A DNA stretch of 36,363 bases from Rickettsiales bacterium. GTDB lineage: Bacteria; Pseudomonadota; Alphaproteobacteria; Rickettsiales; Deianiraeaceae. Made by a program: the position numbers and the translations under genes. Location of the stretch: NCBI GenBank assembly GCA_016735445.1, contig JAERRN010000015.1, forward strand, positions 1-36,363, written 5' to 3'. Below the pieces are notes generated by a model, which did not search any database, was not told the origin of the DNA, and worked only from the letters and a program-made list of their open reading frames with translations. Position 1 is the stretch's first letter. Every line of letters begins with the position of its first letter. Below are positions 7,710 through 17,368 of this stretch, piece by piece.

Positions 7710-8802
7710 CTTGTGTCAGATAATCGACATACAAAGATTTGGTGGAGCTGTAAAGGTACAAAAACTATTATCTGCATTTGTATTTCCAAATAATAATATG
7801 GAAATACCAGTAAAGCTAACAAAAGAAAATAAAGAAACAAAATGGTACTTTCCAAGAGTTAGTTTGGTTAAGTCAGCGAATGCAATTGATGGCGAGCATG
7901 TCTTTTTTAAAATAGAGTGTTCACTTTAAAAGATCATATTCAATAACAATTTAAGTGAAGCAAGAGAAGATGAACTTGATGTCACTCTTTGGATTTTACA
8001 AGATAAACTTTTAGACCTTAGCTTATTTGTTGATATTGAGGTCTTAATAGATGCATACATTTCAAGAATAGATTATTCAAAAAATATCTTAATTCCTAAT
8101 AATATTTATACTTTTATAAGACAAATTAGCAAAGTAGATTTAGACTCAAGAATTGGTAAAGTTGACAGAGATTATCAATGCGGAGGAAGTACATTTAAAG
8201 CATATACAAAGCGTTATCATATATTGGCTTATGATAAAAACAGAGAATCTTTAAAATCAGGCAAAGTCTCACAAGATAATGAATGTCAAGAAGGCTTACA
8301 TAAAGAACTTAAAAAACGAAATAAAAATATTTTAAGATTTGAATGCTCTTTTAGAAGAAGCAAACTAAGAGAATTAGATAAAACTTTAAATCTTAACATT
8401 GGAGAGCTAAGATTGAAAAATCTTTTTAAAAAAGATATAGCTCAACAAATTTTAACATATTACTCAAGTAAGATATTCGATGGATTAAAAAGGTTGGACT
8501 TAGATTCATCAAGCTCGATAGCGACTCTTGATAGAATACAAAATGCATATCCAAATGCAACGGGAAACAAAGTTGAAAAACTTTTTGCCCAAACAACCAT
8601 TGCTTCTCAATATGGAATAGAATTTTTAAAAAATAGATTTAACTACAAACCAAGCAAGCTCTCATTAATAAGAAAAAACTTAAAAGATATAAATTCTCAA
8701 GCAAACTCGCCTTATTCATCAACGATTCAAAATATATTAGCAGTTGAAGACTGCATAAAAGAATTCTCTCTGTTCAGACCAAGATATTGGAATGAAGAGT
8801 GA
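7669..8802 (+). pseudogene. Phage/plasmid replication-associated protein (G2P/Phage_CRI-like), interrupted by in-frame TAA at 7927-7929
   Basis: ORFs 7669-7929 and 8224-8802 are in the same frame; the 98 codons between them (7930-8223) are open: KIIFNNNLSEAREDELDVTLWILQDKLLDLSLFVDIEVLIDAYISRIDYSKN...AYTKRYHILAYDKNRES. G2P-like landmarks: MIDT N-terminus, FFKIECSL(x)K, RIDYSKN, YDKNRE. Confidence 0.65.
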
Positions 8803-8842
8803 GGATATTTTTTAACTTTTTTAACCTTTAATTTTTTTTATT

Positions 8843-9652
8843 ATGAAAAGTACAAACGTAAAATGCCCACAAAAAGCTATAATTTTTGCAAGAGTGTCTA
8901 GTCAAGCTAAACAAGAAGGATGCTCTCTTGATGCACAAATTCATCGTCTACAAGAATATTGTAAACGAAAAGAGTTTGATGTTGTTAAGGAGTTTCAACT
9001 TGTTGAAAGTTCAACAACTGAAGATAGAAAGTGTTTCATCAAAATGACTGATTTTATAAATCAGCAAGAAGGAAAAGTTGATTTGATTTGTGATGCAGTC
9101 GATAGATTGCAAAGAAACTTTAAAGAAGTTCCAATTTTAGAAGAACTAAGAATAAAAGGAAAGTTAACATTACATTTTTTAAGAGAGAATCAAGTTCTTG
9201 ATAAAAAAGCAAATTCTGCTCAATTAATGGCTTATCAAATGTTTGTAATGATATCTACTGTCTATGCAAACTCTATATCCGACAATGTTAAAAGAGCTAT
9301 TCAATCCAAACTTGAACACGGAGAATTGACCAGAAAAGCTCCAATTGGCTATAAAAACATTACTCTTGAAAATAGCAGAAAGGATGTTGTAATTGATAAA
9401 GCTAAAAGCTTAATTATCACAGAGCTATTTGAAGATTATTCAACTGGCAAGTTCAAATTGAAAGAAATATATGAAAAGTATTCTGAAAAAGGCTTAACAA
9501 ACACTGTTGGCAATAAATTATCTCTAAGTGTTTTAGCTAATATCCTGAAAAACCCTTTCTATTATGGAGAAATGAAGGTGAAAGGTAAGCTTTATCCTCA
9601 CAGATATACAAAGCTAATTTCAGGAAAATTACTTCAACAATGCCAAAGATAA
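8843..9652 (+). CDS. Serine recombinase (resolvase + recombinase domains), C-terminally truncated
   Basis: IIFARVSSQAKQEGCSLDAQIHRLQEYCKRKEF, DAVDRLQRNF, RKAPIGYKNI, ILKNPFYYGEMKVKGKLYPHRY; ends before the zinc-ribbon/coiled-coil part. Confidence 0.9.
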   Translation: MKSTNVKCPQKAIIFARVSSQAKQEGCSLDAQIHRLQEYCKRKEFDVVKEFQLVESSTTEDRKCFIKMTDFINQQEGKVDLICDAVDRLQRNFKEVPILEELRIKGKLTLHFLRENQVLDKKANSAQLMAYQMFVMISTVYANSISDNVKRAIQSKLEHGELTRKAPIGYKNITLENSRKDVVIDKAKSLIITELFEDYSTGKFKLKEIYEKYSEKGLTNTVGNKLSLSVLANILKNPFYYGEMKVKGKLYPHRYTKLISGKLLQQCQR

Positions 9653-9660
9653 ACAACAAA

Positions 9661-9686
9661 TTATAGCCTCCTAACCGAGGCTATAA
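9661..9686. terminator. Perfect 10-bp hairpin just after the first recombinase (terminator or element-associated inverted repeat)
   Basis: TTATAGCCTC CTAACC GAGGCTATAA; weak T-rich tail. Confidence 0.6.
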
Positions 9687-9743
9687 AACCAGTTTATTTT
9701 TATTAAAACATAACTATTATTTAGTAAATTAATCATTAATTAT

Positions 9744-11284
9744 ATGAAAGCCGTAATATTTACAAGAGTTTCATCTGAGAGACAAGAGGAAGGGCACTCA
9801 TTAAATGCACAATTAAAAAGACTGCAGGAGTAGTGAAAAAAAACAATTTGATATAACTGAAGAATTTGAAATCTCTGAAAGTTCGACAATCGGCGGAAGA
9901 ACAAAATTCTATGAAATGATCAAATTCATTAGAACAGAGCATAAGAAACGCAAATCTCGTATTGCTTTAATTTGTGATTCAGTTGATAGATTACAAAGAA
10001 GCTTCAAGGAATGTCCTTTGATTGATGAATTAATTCAAGCGGACATCGTGGAGGTACATTTCTATAAAGAAGGTTTTTATCTTAATAAAGATTCATCGTC
10101 AACAGATATTTTAAGATGGGATATGTCAGTTTTATTTGCCAAAAGTTATGTCTCTTCTTTATCTGAAAATGTAAGATGAGGCAATAAATACGCATGGGAA
10201 AAGGGAATGTGGACAGGAAAAATCCCAATAGGATATAAAAAGATTGTAGAAAATAACAAAGCAAACTTTCTTCCTGACGAACCAATGGCTATCTATATAA
10301 GAAAGATATTTGAATCCTACGCAACAGGATTAGAATCCTTAAAATCGCTTGAGGAAAAATGTAAAGCATGGAATCTTGTAAGCCCACAAAGTAAAACAAA
10401 CCAACCAATATGCAGAAATACAGTTGACAGAATCTTGCAAGACCCTTTTTATTACGGTGAAATGTATATCAAGAAGTATGATAAATACTATCCTCATAAC
10501 TATGAAGCACTAATTAACAAATGGCTATTTGAAAAATGCAAAGAAGTGAGAACAGAAAAAACAACGAATCAGCCAAGGCAAACAACACAAATATCGACTA
10601 AAAAGAACTTTATATTTGCCAATCTTGTCAAATGCAAAACAACAGGAAAGGTTGTTACTTGCTACGATACCACGAACAGACATGGTAAAACTTACATATA
10701 TCTAATGGCTTGGAATCCAGAAAAGAAAATATACGTTAGAGAAGAAAAAGTTTTACAACAAGTCAAGGATGTGTTTAAATCTATGTCAGTAAAAAATGAA
10801 GACCTAATAAATGAAATGAATGAGTATTTAAGAAAAATAAATAACTCAGAAAAAGAACATCACGAAAATGAAGCAAAAATGCTTGATAAACAAATAAGGG
10901 AAATAAAACAACAAGAAAGTTTTTGGATAGATAAATATGGAAATCCAAACATACCAAAGAGTATTACGGAAGATATCATTAATAATAAATTAGAAGAATT
11001 AGATACAAAGAAGACTAAATTAATAGAAAAAAGAGCAGTTAGAAAAGTTAAATAAAAACACTAAAACACATATAGTTACAGCGTTTCAGCTAATTATCAA
11101 TGCTTACAAACTATTCAAAAATTCTAAAACAGAGCAAAAACGCCAATTGATAAATTTTGTATTTTCGAATTTATTATTAGATGGTGAAAAGCTAGTGTTT
11201 ACGGTGGTTAAACCGTTTGATAGACTGGTGAATTTAGAGGGTCAACCACAGTGGCGGGCGGAGCGGGATTCGAACCCGCGGTAG
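9744..11284 (+). pseudogene. Second serine recombinase, degraded (frameshift, in-frame TGA, frameshift)
   Basis: MKAVIFTRVSSERQEEGHSLNAQLKRLQE* at 9744; shifts to the 9916 frame; TGA at 10177-10179 with same-frame ORF resuming at 10207; frameshift near 11050 into KNTKTHIVTAFQLIINAYKLFKNSKTEQKRQLINFVFSNLLLDGEKLVFTVVKPFDRLVNLEGQPQWRAERDSNPR*. Confidence 0.85.
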
Positions 11285-11342
11285 GCAAAAAACCTACGCC
11301 AGTTTTCAAGACTGGTGCTTTCGACCGCTCAGCCATCCGCCC
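11252..11342 (-). tRNA. tRNA-Ser(UGA)
   Basis: Reverse complement GGGCGGATGGCTGAGCGGTCGAAAGCACCAGTCTTGAAAACTGG...GGTTCGAATCCCGCTCCGCCCGCCA; anticodon loop CTTGAAA, long variable arm, encoded CCA. Confidence 0.95.
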
Positions 11343-11497
11343 AAAAAAAACATAAAAAGAAAAATGCCATTAAATACAAGAAGAATATAAAATAAACTAA
11401 CTTGTATTAATTTATGTTGCACATATCACTAATGTGAATATATAAATAACATAAGTATTTTTAACAAACTTATATTATACTAAAAACATATTGTAAA

Positions 11498-12469
11498 ATG
11501 AAAGCAAAACTTAATAAAGAAAAAACTAAATTATCAACTAGGTTATACATCTTATTGATAATAATGTTTGTTACGACACCAATAGGTTTTAAATTTATTG
11601 AAACGCTAACAAACAAAAAACATGAGGTTGAAGTTACCGCGGCAATCGCGTTTAGTTATATTGAATCAAGTAATATAAAAGCCATTAAATCTATACCAAG
11701 GCAAAGACTTGCTAATATAGAAGATGAACACGGAAGAAGTTTATTAATGCTAGCCTCGTATATTGGTGAATATAAAATTGTTAAATACCTACTTAAGGAC
11801 AATACTATAATTAACAAAACAGACCAAAAAGGTAACACAGCAATTATATATGCAACAAAAAACGACAATGAAAAAACAATGCGATTATTAATTAAAAAAG
11901 GAGCAAACTTGAATCAAGCAAACAGCATTGGAATAAACCCATTAATTATAACAGCAGTAGATAACAACATGCTAATGTTGCAACTTATGATAGCAAATGG
12001 TGCCAATGTGGATAATTTTGACATCAACATGCATACTCCATTAATGTATGCAATATATTCAGGCAACATACAAATTGCAAAACTATTATTAACCAAATAT
12101 AATGCCTCTGTAAATATAATTAGTAAACAGGGCAAAGGGGCGTTAGAAATAGCAATTGAGCAACGAGAGAGCTCGATCGCAAGAATGATAATTGAAAAAA
12201 CTAACAACCTAGCAAGGAAAGATATTAATAGTAAAAATGCACTAGAATTAGCAATTGATGCAAATTTACCAAGCGTTGTAGATGCAATACTCGCAAAAGA
12301 CATAACCTTACTGGACAGTATAAAAACCAATAAAGCGGTAACTAGTTTAAACCAGCAAAATAAAATAATATATCTTATTATAAAAGAATATCGCAAAAAA
12401 TATAATATTTTACCAAAAATGCAGCCAAATACACAAAAATTATATAATGCGGTTATTAACAACAAATAA
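11498..12469 (+). CDS. Ankyrin-repeat protein with N-terminal membrane anchor
   Basis: TM segment LYILLIIMFVTTPIGFKFI; ANK repeats HGRSLLMLASYIGEYKIVKYLLKD, KGNTAIIYATKNDNEKTMRLLIKKGANLN, IGINPLIITAVDNNMLMLQLMIANGANVD, NMHTPLMYAIYSGNIQIAKLLL. Confidence 0.88.
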   Translation: MKAKLNKEKTKLSTRLYILLIIMFVTTPIGFKFIETLTNKKHEVEVTAAIAFSYIESSNIKAIKSIPRQRLANIEDEHGRSLLMLASYIGEYKIVKYLLKDNTIINKTDQKGNTAIIYATKNDNEKTMRLLIKKGANLNQANSIGINPLIITAVDNNMLMLQLMIANGANVDNFDINMHTPLMYAIYSGNIQIAKLLLTKYNASVNIISKQGKGALEIAIEQRESSIARMIIEKTNNLARKDINSKNALELAIDANLPSVVDAILAKDITLLDSIKTNKAVTSLNQQNKIIYLIIKEYRKKYNILPKMQPNTQKLYNAVINNK

Positions 12470-12586
12470 GCAAATACCACCTTTAAGTTAAAACCAATAA
12501 GCAGCAAACCATTAACACAGTTGTGTAACTATAAAACAATATAACGTCAAACACTTACAAACAACAAACTAACAACCAAGCCAGCA

Positions 12587-14326
12587 TTAATACCGTAAGT
12601 ATAAACGCCTGTAAGTACAGCAAATTGTTAACCAATCAAAAAGTAACTCTAAAATGGTAGGGGCAACATCGCATAAAGACCCATCTTTTAAATAACACTT
12701 TTGTAAAAAAGAACCAATACCGATAAAATAAACTGGATTTAATGTGTGTTGCGTATGAATCGTACTGTTTAGGTCAACCATTTCTTCCACATTTCCATGA
12801 TCTGCGGTTAAAATCATTTCATATTCGCAACTTTTTACCGTATCAACAAGGCGACCAAGTATCTCGTCTAAACATTCAACAGCTTTAACTGCGGCCCGAA
12901 AATTACCAGTATGACCAACCATATCGCAATTCGCAAAATTGGCTACAATTAGGTCATAGCTGTCCAAATTAATATTACTAATAAGTTTGTCACAAAGTTT
13001 AGTTGCAGACATGCATGGTTGTAAGTCGTAAGTTGCAACCTTTGGTGACGATATCATAATCCTATCCTCATTGTTAAACGGAGTCTCTCTGCCACAATTA
13101 AAAAAATAAGTAACATGAGCGTACTTTTCTGTCTCTGCAATTCTTAACTGCTTCATGCCAGCATTTGCAATTAATTCACCTAACGAATCCGGTATAAACT
13201 TGCTATTAAAAAGAATTTTTAAATCACTACGATTAGAAATATTACAAACAGAATCAGGGTTGTTGTCACTAAAACTGCTAGAGTTAGGTAAAAAATTGTC
13301 ACCGTTGTTGTTATCTGCAAAGTAATTAACCATACATACTATATTACCTTTAAAATAAGGTTTACTAATAAACGTATTGCAAATGTTACCATTGTCAAAG
13401 TTAGATTTATTAACATCGTTAAAAACACCATGGCAATGTTTTGCTTTAAGAAACATATCAACAATCTGCCTCATTCTGTCAGCTCTAAAGTTAAAAAAAA
13501 CTACATCATCAAACTGCTGCACCCCTTTAAAGCCATTTATAATAATTGGTTTGATAAACTCATCTGTTGTACCGCTATTGTAAAAGGCATTAACTTTATT
13601 TCGAATAGCGCTAATAATGTCTGCACAAAACTTACGACCTAAAGACTGGCTGTTGTTTGGTGTTAAAATAGAGTTAGCAGAAGTAACGCTAACGTTATCG
13701 CCCTTACCGTAAAAAATTGCATTAAAAGCTAGCTCCGTTCTTTCGTGTCTTTTGTCCCTGTCCATTCCGTAATACCTACCGCAAATAGTTGCTAAAGAAA
13801 CATTGCAACCAAAACATGCAGATTGTAACGCATTAATATCATCTTTAAAAGAATTCGGTGGAACATCTCTGCCATCAGAAAAAAGATGGAGAGATATTTT
13901 TTTGCCAGACAATGCCTTTATTAAAGCATGTAAATGGTTAATGCTAGAATGCACACCCCCATTTGAGTACAACCCAATCAAATGTATTGTGTCAGCGGTA
14001 TTGTTGTCCAATAAAGTGATAATTTCGTTTTTTTTTAAAATTGAACCATCCTTAATGGAGTCGTTCACAGTAGATATAATTTGCTTAGTAACCCTACCAG
14101 ACCCAATAGTAGAATGACCAACTTCAGAATTACCCATTTGATTATCGGGTAGCCCAACGGCGCGCCCATTTGTTTTAAGCAAGCTATGCGGGTAATTTTG
14201 CAATATTTTATTTAAATGTGGGGTTTTTGCGTTAGCAATTGCATTGTTTTTAACAATTTTAGAAAAACCAAAACCGTCAAATATACAAAGCAAAACCTTA
14301 TTATTTTTGTTTTTACCCTTAAACAT
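12587..14326 (-). CDS. gpmI: 2,3-bisphosphoglycerate-independent phosphoglycerate mutase
   Basis: LLCIFDGFGFSK, NQMGNSEVGHSTIGSGR, HLFSDGRDVPP, FFNFRADRMRQI, ILTADHGNVEEM, LCDVAPTILELL. Confidence 0.95.
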   Translation of the reverse strand: MFKGKNKNNKVLLCIFDGFGFSKIVKNNAIANAKTPHLNKILQNYPHSLLKTNGRAVGLPDNQMGNSEVGHSTIGSGRVTKQIISTVNDSIKDGSILKKNEIITLLDNNTADTIHLIGLYSNGGVHSSINHLHALIKALSGKKISLHLFSDGRDVPPNSFKDDINALQSACFGCNVSLATICGRYYGMDRDKRHERTELAFNAIFYGKGDNVSVTSANSILTPNNSQSLGRKFCADIISAIRNKVNAFYNSGTTDEFIKPIIINGFKGVQQFDDVVFFNFRADRMRQIVDMFLKAKHCHGVFNDVNKSNFDNGNICNTFISKPYFKGNIVCMVNYFADNNNGDNFLPNSSSFSDNNPDSVCNISNRSDLKILFNSKFIPDSLGELIANAGMKQLRIAETEKYAHVTYFFNCGRETPFNNEDRIMISSPKVATYDLQPCMSATKLCDKLISNINLDSYDLIVANFANCDMVGHTGNFRAAVKAVECLDEILGRLVDTVKSCEYEMILTADHGNVEEMVDLNSTIHTQHTLNPVYFIGIGSFLQKCYLKDGSLCDVAPTILELLFDWLTICCTYRRLYLRY

Positions 14327-14606
14327 TACCGACTAAATAAACACTTGTAAAACAAGACATAAAGCGCACTGCTAAACATACTGCTAAACAGTAATGCACT
14401 GGTAACATGTTAATGTTAGCAATAATTAGAAATAAAAAACAATTTCTATTAAAAAAACTCTTGCAAAACAAAAAAAATCTTTTTTCTTACTATTATAAGT
14501 TGCTCTTTCGATCCATTTGAGCAATAAATCGCCTTTAACTATCTGTCGTTTGTTAAACGCAGTAAGGGTAAAGTTTACAATAACATTAATTAATAGCTTG
14601 AATTCG

Positions 14607-15791
14607 ATGGCAAATTTTGAAAGAAACAAACCTCATGTTAACATTGGTACAATTGGTCACGTTGATCACGGTAAAACAACATTAACAGCGGCTATAACAA
14701 CTGTCTTGTCAAAAAAAAATGGCTCTCAAGCAAAGCAGTATAACGAAATCGATAACGCACCCGAAGAAAGAGCTAGAGGTATAACAATTAACACAGCGCA
14801 CGTTGAGTACGAAACAGAAGCAAGACACTATGCGCACGTTGACTGCCCAGGTCATGCTGATTATATTAAAAACATGATTACAGGTGCAGCGCAAATGGAC
14901 GGTGCTATTTTAGTTGTAAGCGCAGTAGACGGACCAATGCCGCAAACAAGAGAACATATTCTTTTAGCTAGGCAGGTTGGCGTTCCTTCTGTTGTTGTTT
15001 ACCTAAATAAATGCGATATGGTAAAAGACCCAGAATTAATTGAACTTGTAGAACTTGAAGTACGTGAGTTATTAAGTAAATACGAATTTGAAGGTGACGA
15101 CATCCCAGTAATTAAAGGCTCTGCATTGCAAGCGTTGGAAGGAAAAGATGGCGAATACGGTATTGAATCTGTTGAAAAATTAATGGAAGCTGTAGATGCT
15201 TATATTCCAACCCCAGCTCGTGATGTTGACAAACCTTTTTTAATGCCAGTCGAAGATGTATTCTCTATTTCTGGTAGAGGTACTGTTGCAACTGGTAGAA
15301 TAGAACGTGGTACAATTAAAATCGGCACCGAAATTGATATTGTTGGTCTTGGTAAAAACAAAAAAAGCACTGTTACTGGTATCGAAATGTTTAGAAAACA
15401 ACTAGATTCTGGTCAAGCGGGTGATAACGCTGGTATTCTTTTGCGCGGTGTAGATAAAGACTCCATAACAAGAGGGCAAGTTATTGCTGCTGTTGGCTCC
15501 ATTACACCACACAGAAAATTTGAAGCAGAGATTTACGTCTTGTCAAAAGATGAAGGCGGCAGACATACCCCTTTCTTTTCTAACTATAGACCTCAGTTCT
15601 ATTTTAGAACAACAGACGTAACTGGGTCAATTAAATTACCAGAAGGTAAAGAAATGGTAATGCCGGGCGATAGAGTTAAATTAGAAGTATCCTTGATTAG
15701 CGAAATCGCTATGGAGGAAGGTCTTCGTTTTGCTATTCGTGAAGGTAATAAAACTGTTGGTGCTGGTTTTGTAACAAAAGTTATCGAGTAA
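14607..15791 (+). CDS. tuf: Elongation factor Tu
   Basis: [63 protein letters not shown]; start set at 14607 rather than 14517. Confidence 0.98.
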   Translation: MANFERNKPHVNIGTIGHVDHGKTTLTAAITTVLSKKNGSQAKQYNEIDNAPEERARGITINTAHVEYETEARHYAHVDCPGHADYIKNMITGAAQMDGAILVVSAVDGPMPQTREHILLARQVGVPSVVVYLNKCDMVKDPELIELVELEVRELLSKYEFEGDDIPVIKGSALQALEGKDGEYGIESVEKLMEAVDAYIPTPARDVDKPFLMPVEDVFSISGRGTVATGRIERGTIKIGTEIDIVGLGKNKKSTVTGIEMFRKQLDSGQAGDNAGILLRGVDKDSITRGQVIAAVGSITPHRKFEAEIYVLSKDEGGRHTPFFSNYRPQFYFRTTDVTGSIKLPEGKEMVMPGDRVKLEVSLISEIAMEEGLRFAIREGNKTVGAGFVTKVIE

Positions 15792-15868
15792 TCATCTACG
15801 CGATATTTGCAATAACGTTTTACTAGCATTATTGTTAGTGAAACAGTTAAATTGCTAATACAATTTAA

Positions 15869-15905
15869 GTAACGGGGGGTATAATGTCTTAATACTCCCC
15901 GTTAC
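15869..15905 (+). terminator. Strong 14-bp hairpin downstream of tuf
   Basis: GTAACGGGGGGTAT / ATACTCCCCGTTAC with one G-T wobble, loop AATGTCTTA. Confidence 0.75.
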
Positions 15906-16073
15906 GCATTTACGGTACAGTACTAAGGTAAAATAGCCTAAAGTAGGCTTATACTTATAATTCGGTTAAAATATTATATATTAAATATAGCAATTACACT
16001 GTTGTTAATATATACGTATACAATATATTTTTGCATTAAATGCCAACCTTAAAACCTTGAACGCTATTAAAAT

Positions 16074-17159
16074 GTGCTAAATACCTTAAACAAAAAACAG
16101 AAACCATGCGTAGGTTTTGAAGAAAAAGTAGAGCAAGGACTACAAGGTGCATTTGCAGAAATTTATTATACATTAAAAGATACTGCGGAACAAAAACCGC
16201 AACTAATATATAACTTACAAAAAAACGCAAAAGAGTTTTGGGACTTAACTCTTGCAAGAAAAGAAAACTTTGCAATTGCAACGTCAGGCGGTAAAGACAG
16301 CATGTCTTTAGCAATAACGATGCAAAGATTAGGAGCAAATATAGAATGTATTGTTATAAATCATAACCTCAGAGCGGAATCAGCAACAGAAGCATTAAAA
16401 ACGCATCAGATTTTAAAGTCTTACGGTATAAAGGTAACAATATTAAATTGGATACATAAAGAAATAAAAACTGGGATAGAAGAGCGTGCGAGAAAGGAAA
16501 GATATAAACTACTAACGCAGTTCTGTAAAAATAAACAAATCCGTTATTTGTTAACTGGCCACCATCTCAATGACCAAACAGAAACTGTATTGATAAACCT
16601 CGCAAGAGGTAGCGGCATAGACGGATTGTCTGGTATTAAAGCACTTTCGACAAATAATAAAATTAACATCATTAGACCAATGTTAAATATAACTAGAGAA
16701 GAAGTAAATGTATTTATAGAAGAGAACAGCATACCATACATAACCGACCCAAGCAATCAAGATATTAAAATAACAAGAAATATGCTAAGAATCTGCTTAT
16801 TAAAAATTACAAATAACCAAAATCAACTAGATCGCAGAATAGCAAAAGTGGCTACATTTATGCAGGAAGAATCTAAATTAATAAGCGTTTACATTAACAA
16901 CTTAACAAGGCGATTTGAAAAACAAAACCAACACTATATTATACCAGCAACAGAATATTGCAAACTACAAACCGCAAGTAGAAAACGTTTAATTATTCAA
17001 TGTGTTGCAAATATAAGTAACGCAAAAACAAAGCCATTAGAGAAAAGCGTAAATATTTTAATCTCACAAATAGAAAGCCTCCAGAAGGGTAAAAAAACTT
17101 TAATGAGTGCAACAATTGTTTGGAACGACAATAGTGTAGAGTTGTGTAAAACAAACTAA
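16074..17159 (+). CDS. tilS: tRNA(Ile)-lysidine synthase
   Basis: PP-loop IATSGGKDSMSLA, GHHLNDQTETVLINLARGSGIDGLSGI, INIIRPML...R. Confidence 0.92.
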   Translation: MLNTLNKKQKPCVGFEEKVEQGLQGAFAEIYYTLKDTAEQKPQLIYNLQKNAKEFWDLTLARKENFAIATSGGKDSMSLAITMQRLGANIECIVINHNLRAESATEALKTHQILKSYGIKVTILNWIHKEIKTGIEERARKERYKLLTQFCKNKQIRYLLTGHHLNDQTETVLINLARGSGIDGLSGIKALSTNNKINIIRPMLNITREEVNVFIEENSIPYITDPSNQDIKITRNMLRICLLKITNNQNQLDRRIAKVATFMQEESKLISVYINNLTRRFEKQNQHYIIPATEYCKLQTASRKRLIIQCVANISNAKTKPLEKSVNILISQIESLQKGKKTLMSATIVWNDNSVELCKTN

Positions 17160-17231
17160 ACATCCAACACTCGCAACGCAGTTATATATTTTAAAATTAT
17201 AATCTCTTACTTGGGGTTTTAATTGTTATCT

Positions 17232-17267
17232 CAATATGTTACCACAACTTATTGCGGTAACATATTG
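17232..17267. terminator. Perfect 12-bp inverted repeat between convergent tilS and topA (putative bidirectional terminator)
   Basis: CAATATGTTACC ACAACTTATTGC GGTAACATATTG. Confidence 0.55.
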
Positions 17268-17368
17268 CCACCTAACGTATTACTACATCTATTTACTACA
17301 TCTTGCTACGGTAATTTGTGGCAAGGTGTGTATAATGTATTTATTAACAAATTAAACATATAAATACC

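Noticed and set aside
10177-10179. TGA as a recoded sense codon (genetic code change)
   Set aside because: TGA is used as a normal stop elsewhere (e.g. 491-493 and 8800-8802), and this gene has two further frameshifts, so a nonsense mutation is simpler.
11914-12507. 197-aa minus-strand ORF opposite the ankyrin gene
   Set aside because: Hydrophobic, Leu/Ile/Ser-rich shadow of an AT-rich coding strand; the plus-strand ankyrin repeats explain the region.
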